A DNA stretch of 64,000 bases from NCBI RefSeq assembly GCF_018613415.1, contig NZ_JAGGQG010000023.1, positions 16,432-80,431 of the forward strand, read 5' to 3'. Source of the DNA: Bacillus sp. ISL-18. GTDB taxonomy: Bacteria; Bacillota; Bacilli; Bacillales; Cytobacillaceae. This document shows, one piece after another, positions 16,872-26,209 of this stretch. Both the position numbers and the translations under genes were made by a program. A model generated the notes under the pieces. The model was not told the origin of the DNA, searched no databases, and saw only the letters and a program-made list of their open reading frames with translations. How positions within the stretch are numbered: the first letter of the stretch is position 1; each line of letters opens with the position of its first letter.

Positions 16872-18207
16872 ATGAGTAATTTCAACAGCTTTTTAGAAGA
16901 GAAAGTCATGCCTGTTGCAGGAAAGATTGGTGCACAAAGACACTTACTAGCTCTTCGTGATGGTCTCATTGCGACTATGCCATTCATTGTTATTGGTTCA
17001 TTATTCTTGATCCTAGCTAACTTGCCGATTCCAGGTTATGCTGATTGGATGACGTCTATTTTTGGGCCAACATGGGCTGCCAAATTAAGTTATCCAGTCG
17101 ATGCAACCTTCAATATTATGTCAATTATCGCAGCATTCGCGGTGGCTTACCGATTAGCAGAAGGTTATAAGCTTGACGCGATGAGTGCGGGTGCTATTTC
17201 AGTTGCTGCTTTCCTATTAACAACACCATTTAGTTTCGTATTTACTCCGGCTGATGCTGATACAGGAGTGATGGTAACTGGAGCGATTTCAAAAGCTTTC
17301 TTGAGCAGTAAAGGTTTGTTCGTTGCATTACTTTTTGCCATTATATCAACAGAAATTTATCGTTGGGTTGTCAAAAAAGATATTGTTATAAAAATGCCAG
17401 CTGGTGTACCGCCAAGTGTTGGTAAATCATTTGCAGCTTTAATTCCAGGATTTTTTGTTCTTTTTATAGTTTGGGTAATTCGTTTACTTGTTGAATTGAC
17501 TCCTTATGAAAGTATAAACGGCTTAGTTACAACCCTTTTAGGTGACCCGTTAAAAATGGTAGGTCTTACTCTAGGAGGATCCATTGTTGCTGAATTATTC
17601 GTAACGATATTATGGGCTACTGGATTACACGGTACAAACATCGTTAAAAGTGTAATGGAACCAATTTGGTTTGGTGCGATGGGTGACAATATGACAGCAT
17701 ATCAAGCTGGTAAGCCTCTGCCACACATTGTTACACAACAATTCTGGGATAACTTCGTCCATATCGGGGGTACGGGTGTAACCATTGGTTTGGTTCTGAT
17801 CAATGGTAATGTTTGCTAAGTCCCAACAAATGAAAAGTCTTGGTCGTTTGGCGCTTGCTCCTAGTATCTTTAACATTAACGAGCCATTAATCTTTGGTAT
17901 GCCAATTGTGTTAAACCCAATCATGATCATTCCATTCGTATTTACTTCTATTGTTACGGTAATTGTAACATTCCTTGGAATGGATATGGGATTGGTTGCA
18001 AAACCTGTAGGTATTGCAGTACCTTGGACAATGCCGCCGATTATCTCAGGATATCTTGCTTCTGGCGGACATATTTCAGGTGCGGTTATGAATTTAATTA
18101 ACATTGTTATTTCATTCTTAATTTATCTTCCATTCTTTAGAATATATGATAAAGCGAAGAAGAGAGAAGAAGATGCGATGAACGGAAATGGTAAGAAAAT
18201 CGCGTAA
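16872..18207 (+). pseudogene. licC: PTS cellobiose/lichenan-type IIC, split by a one-base frameshift
   Basis: Membrane channel of the oligo-beta-glucoside PTS. The first frame (16872-17819) carries the N-terminal FLEEKVMPVAGKIGAQRHL and about seven hydrophobic helices up to GGTGVTIGLVL, then reads a few wrong codons to a TAA. The second frame (from 17803) continues MVMFAKSQQMKSLGRLALAPS and the NEPLIFGMPIVLNP signature to 18207. Dropping one A at 17802-17803 joins them into a normal IIC of about 444 aa with nothing missing. Either a recent mutation or a sequence error; if real, the permease is inactive, although the other genes of the locus are intact. Confidence 0.88.
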
Positions 18208-18217
18208 GGATTGACTG

Positions 18218-18247
18218 GGCATTAGTTAGGCTAGTGCCTCTCTTTTT
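18218..18247 (+). terminator. Hairpin/terminator between licC and licA
   Basis: GGCATTAG-TTAGG-CTAGTGCC, then TCTCTTTTT. Probably partial, as licA should be co-expressed. Confidence 0.65.
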
Positions 18248-18399
18248 ACCTTGAAGTCCATTCGCCTTCTGATAGAATGAGATGTTAGAAATACAAAGCT
18301 ATTTACCGACCGTAAAACTTCTAAATTTTAATAATGACCCAAATTAGCAGGAGAGAGGCATGTCCTTTTCCTAGTAAATCATATGAAAGGCTGTTAATC

Positions 18400-18735
18400 A
18401 TGAATGAAATCATCATGAATAAAGAAGAACTCTACAATCTTGCATTTCAATTAATCCTTCATGCAGGGAATGCAAGAAGCTTGGCTATGGAAGCCATGCA
18501 AGAAGCTAAAAAAGGTAATTTTGATGAAGCAGAGGCAAAATTAACTGAGGCAGATTCTGCCTTCAATGAAGCACATCATGTTCAAACGGATTTAATCCAA
18601 AAGGAAGCTAACGGATCGGAATTTGAACTTCCTCTTATTATGATCCACGCACAAGACCATTTGATGACCTCAATGACCCTTAAAGATTTGGCCAGAGAAA
18701 TCATCGATTTGCATAAACTTCTCAAAAAGGCTTAA
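18400..18735 (+). CDS. licA: PTS lactose/cellobiose-type IIA
   Basis: All-helical phosphocarrier of 111 aa, the usual length. The phospho-histidine is in the MIHAQDHLM segment near residue 85, preceded by the LILHAGNARSLAMEAM helix. ATG 18400 is chosen because GAAAGG lies nine bases upstream and the protein then starts like relatives; an in-frame ATG 22 codons earlier has a poorer context. It passes phosphate from HPr to LicB. Confidence 0.92.
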   Translation: MNEIIMNKEELYNLAFQLILHAGNARSLAMEAMQEAKKGNFDEAEAKLTEADSAFNEAHHVQTDLIQKEANGSEFELPLIMIHAQDHLMTSMTLKDLAREIIDLHKLLKKA

Positions 18736-18852
18736 AACAAAATCCTCTTCCATTAGGACAAGAAGAGATAAACATTAGGGCAAATCAAAACATTTCAATG
18801 AGTTTGTTTGAGTAGAATTTGTAATTGAAAAATGTCTGTCCATTCTTTAAAT

Positions 18853-18878
18853 AGCCCAATTTATTTTGGGTTTTTTTT
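18853..18878 (+). terminator. Intercistronic terminator between licA and the GH1 gene
   Basis: GCCCAA-TTTATT-TTGGGT with T8. May reduce glucosidase expression relative to the PTS genes. Confidence 0.65.
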
Positions 18879-18920
18879 ATGAAAAATGATTTGGACCATT
18901 TTGAAAGGAAATGAACTTTT

Positions 18921-20414
18921 ATGAAAAAAACATTCCCAGAAAATTTTTTATGGGGCGGAGCTACAGCCGCAAACCAATATGAAGGTGGCTACAATGAAAG
19001 CGGAAGAGGGCTTGCAACAAGCGACTTCATAACAAATGGTTCTGCAGACCGTCCTAGAAAAATTACCATCAAGTTAAACGATGGCACAAAAACGATGGTA
19101 AATCGACGACCTACCGGGGACCCGAAAGTTGATACGATACCGGAAGGCGCATCAGGCTATATTGATGAAAAGGTTTATTATCCTAGCCATAAAGCGGTTG
19201 ATTTTTACCACCATTACAAAGAAGATATTGCTCTTTTTGGAGAAATGGGTTTTAAGTGTTTCCGGCTATCCCTTAGTTGGTCCCGAATATTCCCAAAAGG
19301 TGGAATCGAGGGGGAACAACCAAATGAGGAAGGGTTAAAATTTTACGAGGATGTCTTTAAAGAGTGTAAAAAATATAATATCGAACCATTAGTAACTCTT
19401 TATCATTTTGAAACTCCTGCTTATTTGGCTGAACATTTTAATGGTTGGGGCGGACGTGAGACGATTGATTGTTTTTTAAGAATGTGTAATGAAGTCTTTA
19501 CACGATATAAAGATTTAGTAAAGTATTGGATTACCATTAACGAAATTAATGTATTAAATGGTTACGCCTTTATGGGAACCAGGGAGGCTACCGCCCAGGT
19601 ACGTTATCAAGCAAAGCATCATATGTTTGTTGCGAGTGCCCTCGCCAATAAACTTTGTCACGAAATCATTCCGGATGCAAAGATAGGCTGTATGGTTGCA
19701 TTAAGTTGCATTTACCCGAAAGATTGTAAGCCGGAAAACGTTTTTGGAGCTTTGGATTATCGAAGAGGAGCTTTAATTTATTCTGATATCATGATGCGGG
19801 GATATTATCCATCTTACGCTGATCGTTTTTTTGAAGAGATGGGGGTATCGATAAAGAAAGAATCAGGGGATGAAGAAATAATTAAGGCGTATCCTTCAGA
19901 CTTTTTATCATTTAGTTATTACCGAAGCAGTGTATACCATACTGAAATCGTTCAGAATACCGATACCGGCGGACAAATGGGAGATATTAATCCATACGTA
20001 GAAAAAACGGAGTGGGGTTGGGCGATTGATCCTATTGGGTTAAGATACACCTTATCTGAACTTTATGACCGCTATCAAAAACCTCTCTTTATTGTTGAAA
20101 ACGGAATGGGAACGATTGATAAACCGGATGAAAATCAATATGTGGAAGATGATTATCGGATCCAGTATTTCCGAGATCATATTGAAGAAATGAAAAAGGC
20201 GGTTACTTTAGACGGTGTTGACTTAATGGGCTATACACCATGGGGCTGCATTGATTTAGTTTCTGCAGGAACTGGCGAGATGAAAAAACGATATGGTTTT
20301 ATTCATGTAGATATGGACGACGAAGGAAATGGAACATTAAAAAGAACAAAGAAAAAATCATTTGAATGGTACAAGAAAGTGATTGCAACTAACGGAGAAG
20401 ACCTTAGTTTTTAG
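18921..20414 (+). CDS. GH1 6-phospho-beta-glucosidase
   Basis: Cytoplasmic hydrolase splitting phosphorylated beta-glucosides delivered by the PTS. GH1 signatures: FLWGGATAANQYEGG at residues 9-23, the acid/base E208 in TINEIN, and the nucleophile E393 in IVENGMGT. The 497-residue length is slightly above the usual 470-480, owing to an insertion after residue 40. ATG with GAAAGGAA upstream. In B. subtilis the equivalent position in lic is held by a GH4 enzyme (LicH), so this is a variant arrangement. Confidence 0.92.
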   Translation: MKKTFPENFLWGGATAANQYEGGYNESGRGLATSDFITNGSADRPRKITIKLNDGTKTMVNRRPTGDPKVDTIPEGASGYIDEKVYYPSHKAVDFYHHYKEDIALFGEMGFKCFRLSLSWSRIFPKGGIEGEQPNEEGLKFYEDVFKECKKYNIEPLVTLYHFETPAYLAEHFNGWGGRETIDCFLRMCNEVFTRYKDLVKYWITINEINVLNGYAFMGTREATAQVRYQAKHHMFVASALANKLCHEIIPDAKIGCMVALSCIYPKDCKPENVFGALDYRRGALIYSDIMMRGYYPSYADRFFEEMGVSIKKESGDEEIIKAYPSDFLSFSYYRSSVYHTEIVQNTDTGGQMGDINPYVEKTEWGWAIDPIGLRYTLSELYDRYQKPLFIVENGMGTIDKPDENQYVEDDYRIQYFRDHIEEMKKAVTLDGVDLMGYTPWGCIDLVSAGTGEMKKRYGFIHVDMDDEGNGTLKRTKKKSFEWYKKVIATNGEDLSF

Positions 20415-20520
20415 ATTAACTAATTAAATTAGCGCACTTTTCTGTTATATAAAACCTGCACCATAAAAACTTACTAATTGTTCCGTTCTTTAAAAGATGA
20501 TAAACAAAAGATTTAATGGA

Positions 20521-20580
20521 GAAGGTCTTTCCATCAGTTTGCAAAACTGATTGGAGGCCTTTTTTTCATATTGGTGGTCA
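20521..20580 (+). repeat. Dispersed terminator-type repeat, copy 3 (intact)
   Basis: AGGTCTTTCCATCAGTTT-GCA-AAACTGATTGGAGGCCT followed by T7 and CATATTGGTGGTCA. It is the best copy of the family and terminates the lic locus. The remaining 20581-20775 is A+T-rich with TTGACA at about 20686, but its distance to TATAAT is too short to make a promoter. Confidence 0.8.
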
Positions 20581-20775
20581 ATAGGCTCAGATTAACCTTA
20601 TTTGTTAAAGCAGTTTCAAACTACTTACCCAAACACTTTTTTAAATTACAAAAAAGTCATCTGCTGTTGACAAATACTATAATAAACTTGGGCTTTTTAT
20701 GAGCTTAGCGGTCTTTTGTCATTTTATGCATAAGTTTTAAACATACTATTACTATGATCATACCTGGAGGGGAAT

Positions 20776-22380
20776 ATGAAGAAAGGCAAATTTAGTTTAC
20801 AAGCGATTATTATTCTATTTGTATGCAGTGTCGTCGCTTTATCACTTGGAATAACTGATATCATCATAAGCAAAAGAATTACCTCTAGTGTGGAAGAGAC
20901 AGAGAAAGAAAAAGCCCTTAATGTTGCAAGGATGACTTCCTTAAGTCCGTCGGTGATTGATGCATTAGATGGGGCACCAAATCATACGGAAGTACAGGAT
21001 TTTGCCAGCAAAATTAAAGATAAAACGAATGTTAACTTTGTGGTTGTGATGGATATGAAAGGAATCCGTCTTTCCCACCCGGACCCCAGTGAAGTGGGGA
21101 AACACTTTAGGGGAGGAGATGAAGGCCCTGTTCTTACAGGAAAGGAGTACGTTTCCATCTCGAAGGGGACTCTCGGCCGATCCATGCGGGCATTTACTCC
21201 AATAAAGAATTCACAAGGAAAACAAGTCGGTGCGGTTGCGGTAGGAATTTCTTTAGAAAATGTTACAAAGGCAGTACATAAGGGACGGATGGGGATCTTT
21301 ATTGGGACGTTAATCGGAATCCTAATCGGTGTAATCGGTGCAGTCGGCCTGGCAAAATACATTAAAAAAATCCTTTTAGGACTCGAGCCATTCGCTATTG
21401 CTAAACTGCTTGAAGAACGTAGTTCCATGCTTCAGTCTGTGCGTGAGGGAATCATAGCGATCGACCAAGAAGGAAAAATCACCCTGGTAAACAGGGCAGC
21501 CAAAAAGCTTTTTAAAAGAGCCGGTCTTGAAGAGAACCCCATGGGCAGGAACATTGAAGCTTATTTGCCAGAGACGCGGTTAACTCGCATTATAAAATCG
21601 GGGGAAACCGAATTGGATCAAGAACAAAATCTGAATGGGGTAACGATTTTAGTAAACAGGGTTCCGGTGATCGTGGAAAATGAGCCGGTGGGAGCACTCG
21701 CTACCTTCCGTGACAAAACCGAAGTCAAATTATTGGCCGAACAGCTTACCGGGGTGCGTAACTATGCAGATGCTCTCCGTGCCCAGGCACATGAATTTAT
21801 GAACAAACTTCATGTCATCCTTGGCCTGGTTCGAACGGAACAATATGATACACTTTCTAATTATGTGAGTGAAACGGTTAACCATCGGGAAACAGAAATG
21901 GGCTTTGTAACGAAGAAAATTCAAGACCCTGTTCTTGCTGGATTTATGATTGGTAAACTAAGCTTTGCTAGAGAATCAGGTGCTTCTTTATCATTTGATT
22001 GTTCAAGTAAACTTCCCAAGCCTGCAAACCCAGAAATTACCCATGAGCTAATCACCATCATTGGAAACCTCTTCGATAACGCAATGGAGGCGATTGCGGA
22101 CAGTCCAAACAAAAATGTCGATCTAAAACTTGATTATGCCGAGGATATTTTAACAATCGAGGTTAAAGACACAGGGATGGGGATGACGACCTCACTTCAA
22201 AACAGAATACTGGATAAAGGGTTCTCGACGAAAGGAGAAAACCGCGGGTACGGGTTATATCTTTTGGCACAGGCAATTGAAAGGCTGGAAGGGGACATGA
22301 TTATTTCGTCTAAGCCTGGAAAAGGAACCAATTTTGCTGTGTATATACCCTATAAAGCAGAGGATGAATCGAATGATTAA
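20776..22380 (+). CDS. Sensor histidine kinase, CitA/DcuS/MalK type
   Basis: Membrane sensor for external di- or tricarboxylates. Layout: transmembrane helix about 10-30, extracellular Cache-type domain to about 170 with the RLSHP...FRGGDEGP region, a second helix about 172-192, a cytoplasmic PAS domain about 215-310, the SpoB-type dimerisation helix with phospho-H339 (AQAHEFMNKLH), and an ATPase domain with the N-box FDNAMEA and GMGM/GYGLYL glycine boxes. 534 aa, normal for the family. ATG with CTGGAGGGG upstream. The response regulator gene overlaps its 3' end and a KdgT-family permease follows. Confidence 0.92.
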   Translation: MKKGKFSLQAIIILFVCSVVALSLGITDIIISKRITSSVEETEKEKALNVARMTSLSPSVIDALDGAPNHTEVQDFASKIKDKTNVNFVVVMDMKGIRLSHPDPSEVGKHFRGGDEGPVLTGKEYVSISKGTLGRSMRAFTPIKNSQGKQVGAVAVGISLENVTKAVHKGRMGIFIGTLIGILIGVIGAVGLAKYIKKILLGLEPFAIAKLLEERSSMLQSVREGIIAIDQEGKITLVNRAAKKLFKRAGLEENPMGRNIEAYLPETRLTRIIKSGETELDQEQNLNGVTILVNRVPVIVENEPVGALATFRDKTEVKLLAEQLTGVRNYADALRAQAHEFMNKLHVILGLVRTEQYDTLSNYVSETVNHRETEMGFVTKKIQDPVLAGFMIGKLSFARESGASLSFDCSSKLPKPANPEITHELITIIGNLFDNAMEAIADSPNKNVDLKLDYAEDILTIEVKDTGMGMTTSLQNRILDKGFSTKGENRGYGLYLLAQAIERLEGDMIISSKPGKGTNFAVYIPYKAEDESND

Positions 22381-23080
22381 TGTAATGATTGTCGAAGATG
22401 ACCCGATGGTCGCAGAAATCAATAAACAATATCTTGCTAAAATTGATGGGTTCCGATTAGCTGGAACCGTCAATTCAGTGGCGGAAGCGATCCGATTTTT
22501 GGGGAAGAATGATATTCAGCTCATTCTTCTGGATATTTTTATGCCGGGAAAGCAGGGACTAGAGCTGTTAGCGTATCTTCGGGAAAATGACCTTGAAATT
22601 GATGTCATCATCATTTCAGCTGCTTCCGATCTTGAACGAGTTAAGAAGGCATTAAGGTATGGTGTTATCGACTATTTAATTAAGCCATTCGAGTTTGAAC
22701 GGTTTAACTCGGCACTTGCTGCCTACCTTGAGCAAACCCGGTTCATTGGTAAACAGGATTCGGTTAGTCAGCAGGAGCTCGATCACTTACTTTTGCACAG
22801 AGACGAAACGGTTGTAGTAGAAGAACTGCCAAAGGGGTTAACGAAGGATACTTTAAAACAGGTGTGGGATGCCGTTCATGGATTAAAGGACGGGCCCTTT
22901 TCTACTGATGAAGTAGCAAATGTTATAGGAATATCAAGGGTTTCAGCAAGAAAATATCTTAATTTCTTAAAGGACTTAGGAATTCTTGAAGTTAAGGTTA
23001 TCTATGGAACGGTCGGAAGGCCTGTATACCAACATGAATATAACAAATTTAAAGAGCATTTAATAAAAAACTTTCTGTAA
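22373..23080 (+). CDS. Response regulator, CitT/DctR/MalR family
   Basis: Receiver domain with acidic pocket E8-D9-D10, phospho-acceptor D54 in LILLDIFMPG, and a lysine near residue 103 (LIKPFEF), then a C-terminal HTH (about 170-215, TDEVANVIGISRVSARKYL) of the CitB/DctR class. ATG 22373 overlaps the kinase stop by eight bases, with GAGGATG upstream, giving 235 aa. It likely activates the adjacent permease and perhaps the malic enzyme when its ligand is present outside. Confidence 0.93.
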   Translation: MINVMIVEDDPMVAEINKQYLAKIDGFRLAGTVNSVAEAIRFLGKNDIQLILLDIFMPGKQGLELLAYLRENDLEIDVIIISAASDLERVKKALRYGVIDYLIKPFEFERFNSALAAYLEQTRFIGKQDSVSQQELDHLLLHRDETVVVEELPKGLTKDTLKQVWDAVHGLKDGPFSTDEVANVIGISRVSARKYLNFLKDLGILEVKVIYGTVGRPVYQHEYNKFKEHLIKNFL

Positions 23081-23110
23081 GCAGTCTCTGTAACTGCTTA
23101 CTTTTTTTAT
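23078..23110 (+). terminator. Intrinsic terminator overlapping the regulator stop codon
   Basis: TAAGCAGT-CTCTGTA-ACTGCTTA, then CTTTTTTT. The TAA stop codon forms the base of the stem, so the permease is transcribed separately. Confidence 0.88.
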
Positions 23111-23143
23111 TTACAAAAAGAATTATTAAACTTACATAATCTA

Positions 23144-23157
23144 TGAAAACGGTTTAT
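23144..23157 (+). promoter_or_regulatory. Weak cre-like site upstream of KdgT-family gene
   Basis: TGAAAACGGTTTAT matches the cre consensus except for the last two bases. It lies 46 bases before the permease start. Confidence 0.3.
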
Positions 23158-23202
23158 TCAGGAATATGATAGACATGTAGCAAGACAAAGGAGGATAAAA
23201 AA

Positions 23203-24171
23203 ATGCAAATTCCAATTAAGAAAACGCTTGATAAGATTCCAGGTGGTCTGATGGTTGTTCCACTTTTTTTAGGGGTATTAACAAATACATTTTTTCCGCA
23301 AGTTTTACAAATTGGTAGTTTTACAACAGCATTATTCAGTAAAGAAGCTTCATCAACCATTTTGGCTTGTTTTATGTTTTTAATAGGTTCGCAAATTAAT
23401 TTTAAATTAGCACCGAAGGCATTGAAAAAAGGGGCAATATTATTAACAGGAAAATTTATCGTAGGTGCTGGTATTGGTTTAACTGTAGCAGCGATTTTTG
23501 GACCTGCCGGTATACTAGGATTAACACCATTAGCCATCCTTGCAGCGTTGTTAAATGCGAATGGCGGGTTATATGCATCTCTTGCTTCATCGTATGGTGA
23601 TGAAACGGATGTAGGTGCCTATGCGTTATTTTCTTTAAAAGATGGTCCATTTTTCACCTTAGTAGCTTTAGGTGCATCAGGCCTTGCCACCATTCCTTTT
23701 CAAACACTTCTGGGAGTATTAATTCCGATTGTAATCGGAATGATTTTAGGTAATATTGATCCTGATATGAGAAAGTTCCTTGGAAGCAGTAAATTATTAT
23801 TAATCCCATTCTTCTCCTTCCCATTAGGTGCAGGAATGAATCTTTCAACGATTGTAAAAGCTGGGGGTCCTGGGATATTACTAGGATTAATCGCTGCCTT
23901 CACTGGAATTGGCGCTTACTTCCTATTGAAGTTATTTAAAGAAAACCCAATCGTTGGTCTAGCAACAGGGTCAACGGCAGGAAATGCGGTAGCTACACCA
24001 GCTGTTGTGGCGGCAGCAGATCCGACCTTACTTGCAATAGCACCTACAGCTACTGCACAAGTGGCAGCAGCATGTGTCATCTCCGCCATCGTCTGTCCGA
24101 TTATTGTGAGCTATGTATTTAAAAGGTCCCAAAAGAAAAAAGCGAATCAATCGATTACAAGGGCAGCCTGA
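23203..24171 (+). CDS. KdgT-family permease (2-keto-3-deoxygluconate transporter family)
   Basis: Ten-helix inner-membrane symporter of 322 aa. It matches the KdgT pattern from end to end: IPGGLMVVPLFLGVL near the start, NGGLYASLASSYGDETDVGAY in the middle, GNIDPDMRKFL, FSFPLGAGMNL, and GSTAGNAVATPAVVAAADP toward the end. Family membership is clear; the substrate is not. Its neighbours are a carboxylate-sensing two-component system and a malic enzyme, which suggests a C4-dicarboxylate or related acid rather than ketodeoxygluconate. ATG with AAAGGAGG upstream. Confidence 0.85.
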   Translation: MQIPIKKTLDKIPGGLMVVPLFLGVLTNTFFPQVLQIGSFTTALFSKEASSTILACFMFLIGSQINFKLAPKALKKGAILLTGKFIVGAGIGLTVAAIFGPAGILGLTPLAILAALLNANGGLYASLASSYGDETDVGAYALFSLKDGPFFTLVALGASGLATIPFQTLLGVLIPIVIGMILGNIDPDMRKFLGSSKLLLIPFFSFPLGAGMNLSTIVKAGGPGILLGLIAAFTGIGAYFLLKLFKENPIVGLATGSTAGNAVATPAVVAAADPTLLAIAPTATAQVAAACVISAIVCPIIVSYVFKRSQKKKANQSITRAA

Positions 24172-24204
24172 TAAAAAGTAACGTTAAATTCATAGTAAAA
24201 ACTT

Positions 24205-24246
24205 AAACAAAGTAGTCAGTCGGTTTTTACTGTCTGCTTTGTTTAA
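24205..24246 (+). terminator. Intrinsic terminator after the permease
   Basis: AAACAAAGTAGTCAGT pairs imperfectly with ACTGTCTGCTTTGTTT across an 8-base loop. Confidence 0.7.
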
Positions 24247-24374
24247 TTACAAAAAGGATACATTAAATTAAAAAACCTATTGTGATAAAGAAAATGCTAT
24301 TAACATGGAAGATAGAAATCTATGTTGCTATAATTATCCGAAGAGTATTTTTAATACAGAAAGAAGGAAACACC

Positions 24375-26087
24375 ATGAATGTCCCTGAGAATGTGATTAT
24401 TACAACATTAAAAGGAAAAGAAGTTCTCTCTAATCCTTTTTTAAATAAAGGAACGGCTTTTACGAAAGAGGAAAGGGAAGACCTTGGACTTGACGGTCTG
24501 CTGCCTCCTCGTGTGCTTACCCTTGATGAACAAGCAAATAGGACTTATGAGCAATATCAAATGCGAACTACGAATCTATTTAAAAACGGTCTGCTTAATG
24601 ATTTATATAACCGCAATGTTGTTTTGTTTTACCGTCTTTTAAAAGACCACTTAGCAGAAATGCTCCCAATCATCTATACTCCTACTGTCGGTGAGGCGAT
24701 TCAGACTTACTCTCATACCTATCACCGTCCGGGTGGATTATATCTTTCCATTGACGATCCTGAGGGTATTGAAAAGGCCTTTAATAATCTTGGACAGCCC
24801 AATGGCATTGATTTAATCGTCGTTACCGACTCTGAAAGCATTTTAGGTATTGGAGACCAAGGGGTAGGCGGTATTAATATAGCGATCGGTAAACTTGCTG
24901 TATACACAGCGGCTGCAGGTATTGATCCAAGCCGGGTTCTGCCAATCGTGTTGGATGTTGGTACGAATAATCAGGCTTTGGTGGCCGATCCTCTTTATAT
25001 TGGCAACAAATTTGCCCGTGTCCGTGGTGAGCGTTATGACCAGTTCATTGATTTATTTGTTCAGACTGCAAGAAAGTTCTTTCCAGAGGTTCTTATTCAT
25101 TGGGAGGACCTTGGTAATGTAAATGCGCGTAAAATCTTGGATAAGTACGGTGACAAAATTCTTACCTTCAACGATGACATCCAAGGAACAGGGGCCGTTA
25201 CCCTTGCTGCTGTGATGTCTGGGATGAAAATAACAGGGGCTGATCTGAAGGACCAGCGTATTGTTGTCTTCGGACCAGGGGCTGGCGGCCTCGGTATAGC
25301 CGACCAAATTTCAGATGCAATGGTTCTTGAAGGGCTGAGCAGAGAAGAAGCCTATGACCGTTTCTGGGCTATTGACTATCGGGGGATGCTAACGGATGAA
25401 ACACCAGGGGTCTTTAACTTCCAGAAGCCTTATGTAAGAAAGGCAGAAGAAGTAAAGGACTGGGATATGAATGAGGATGGAATCATTTCATTAATGGAAG
25501 TCGTTCAGAAGGTGAAGCCGACCATCCTGATCGGAACTTCCGGACAAGCCGGTGCTTTCACGGAGGAAATTGTGAAAGAAATGGCCAAGCATGTTGAGCG
25601 CCCTATCATCTTGCCTTTGTCCAACCCGACTGCATTGACGGAAGCGGTGCCGGAAAACCTAATGAAATGGACAGATGGCAAGGCTCTAATTGCCACTGGC
25701 AGCCCGTTTCCCAACGTGGAATACCAAGGTGTTTCCTATGAAATTGGGCAGTCTAATAACGCATTTATATTCCCAGGACTGGGTCTTGGTGCGATTGTTG
25801 CCAAAGCTGAAGTGATTTCAAAAGGAATGTTTGCAGCTGCTGCTTATGCAGTTGCGAGAATGTGTGACATCAGCACAACTGGGGCATCACTGCTGCCATC
25901 GATTGAAAAACTTCATAAGGTCTCAAAATACGTAGCCATTGAAGTAGTCAATGCGGCAATTCATGAAGGTATTGCAAGAGCAGATATCCAAGATGTGGAG
26001 ACTGCTATTGAAGAGGCGATGTGGATGCCGGAGTATAAGGAAATAAAGAGTGTAGGGATTTGGACAAACATTCATTCCTATGCATGA
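24375..26087 (+). CDS. maeA: NAD-dependent malic enzyme (oxaloacetate-decarboxylating)
   Basis: Converts L-malate to pyruvate and CO2. It is the long SfcA/YwkA-type enzyme, 570 aa from ATG 24375. The upstream in-frame codons to 24282 lack a ribosome site, whereas GAAGGAAA stands before this ATG. Seen are the malate-binding LPIIYTPTVGEAIQ, the HRPGGLYLS region, FNDDIQGTGAVTLA with metal-binding aspartates, the Rossmann FGPGAGGLGIA, and LSNPTALTEA. With the adjacent transport and sensing genes it suggests dicarboxylate use. Confidence 0.93.
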   Translation: MNVPENVIITTLKGKEVLSNPFLNKGTAFTKEEREDLGLDGLLPPRVLTLDEQANRTYEQYQMRTTNLFKNGLLNDLYNRNVVLFYRLLKDHLAEMLPIIYTPTVGEAIQTYSHTYHRPGGLYLSIDDPEGIEKAFNNLGQPNGIDLIVVTDSESILGIGDQGVGGINIAIGKLAVYTAAAGIDPSRVLPIVLDVGTNNQALVADPLYIGNKFARVRGERYDQFIDLFVQTARKFFPEVLIHWEDLGNVNARKILDKYGDKILTFNDDIQGTGAVTLAAVMSGMKITGADLKDQRIVVFGPGAGGLGIADQISDAMVLEGLSREEAYDRFWAIDYRGMLTDETPGVFNFQKPYVRKAEEVKDWDMNEDGIISLMEVVQKVKPTILIGTSGQAGAFTEEIVKEMAKHVERPIILPLSNPTALTEAVPENLMKWTDGKALIATGSPFPNVEYQGVSYEIGQSNNAFIFPGLGLGAIVAKAEVISKGMFAAAAYAVARMCDISTTGASLLPSIEKLHKVSKYVAIEVVNAAIHEGIARADIQDVETAIEEAMWMPEYKEIKSVGIWTNIHSYA

Positions 26088-26104
26088 TTAAATAGTAAAA
26101 TAAA

Positions 26105-26152
26105 AAATGCTCATTCCTATGCTTACTAGGCAATAGGATGAGCATTTTTTTA
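26105..26152. terminator. Strong terminator between convergent genes
   Basis: ATGCTCATTCCTAT and ATAGGATGAGCAT form a 13-bp stem, with T7 on the right and A-rich sequence on the left, so it can serve both the malic enzyme and the converging stress gene. Confidence 0.88.
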
Positions 26153-26209
26153 TAAAAACAAACGGCGTATCCTAATAGTAAATTTTTAAAACGCCTTATT
26201 ATTTAAAAA

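Noticed and set aside
17795..17815. Programmed frameshifting in licC
   Set aside because: No slippery heptamer or downstream pseudoknot seen, and IIC proteins are not known to use recoding; mutation or sequence error is simpler.
17625..18104. 159-codon frame antisense to licC
   Set aside because: Explained by codon bias of the membrane protein on the + strand; spans the frameshift site without interruption by chance.
20680..20705. TTGACA followed by TATAAT before the sensor kinase
   Set aside because: Only five bases separate the two hexamers, so they cannot form one promoter.
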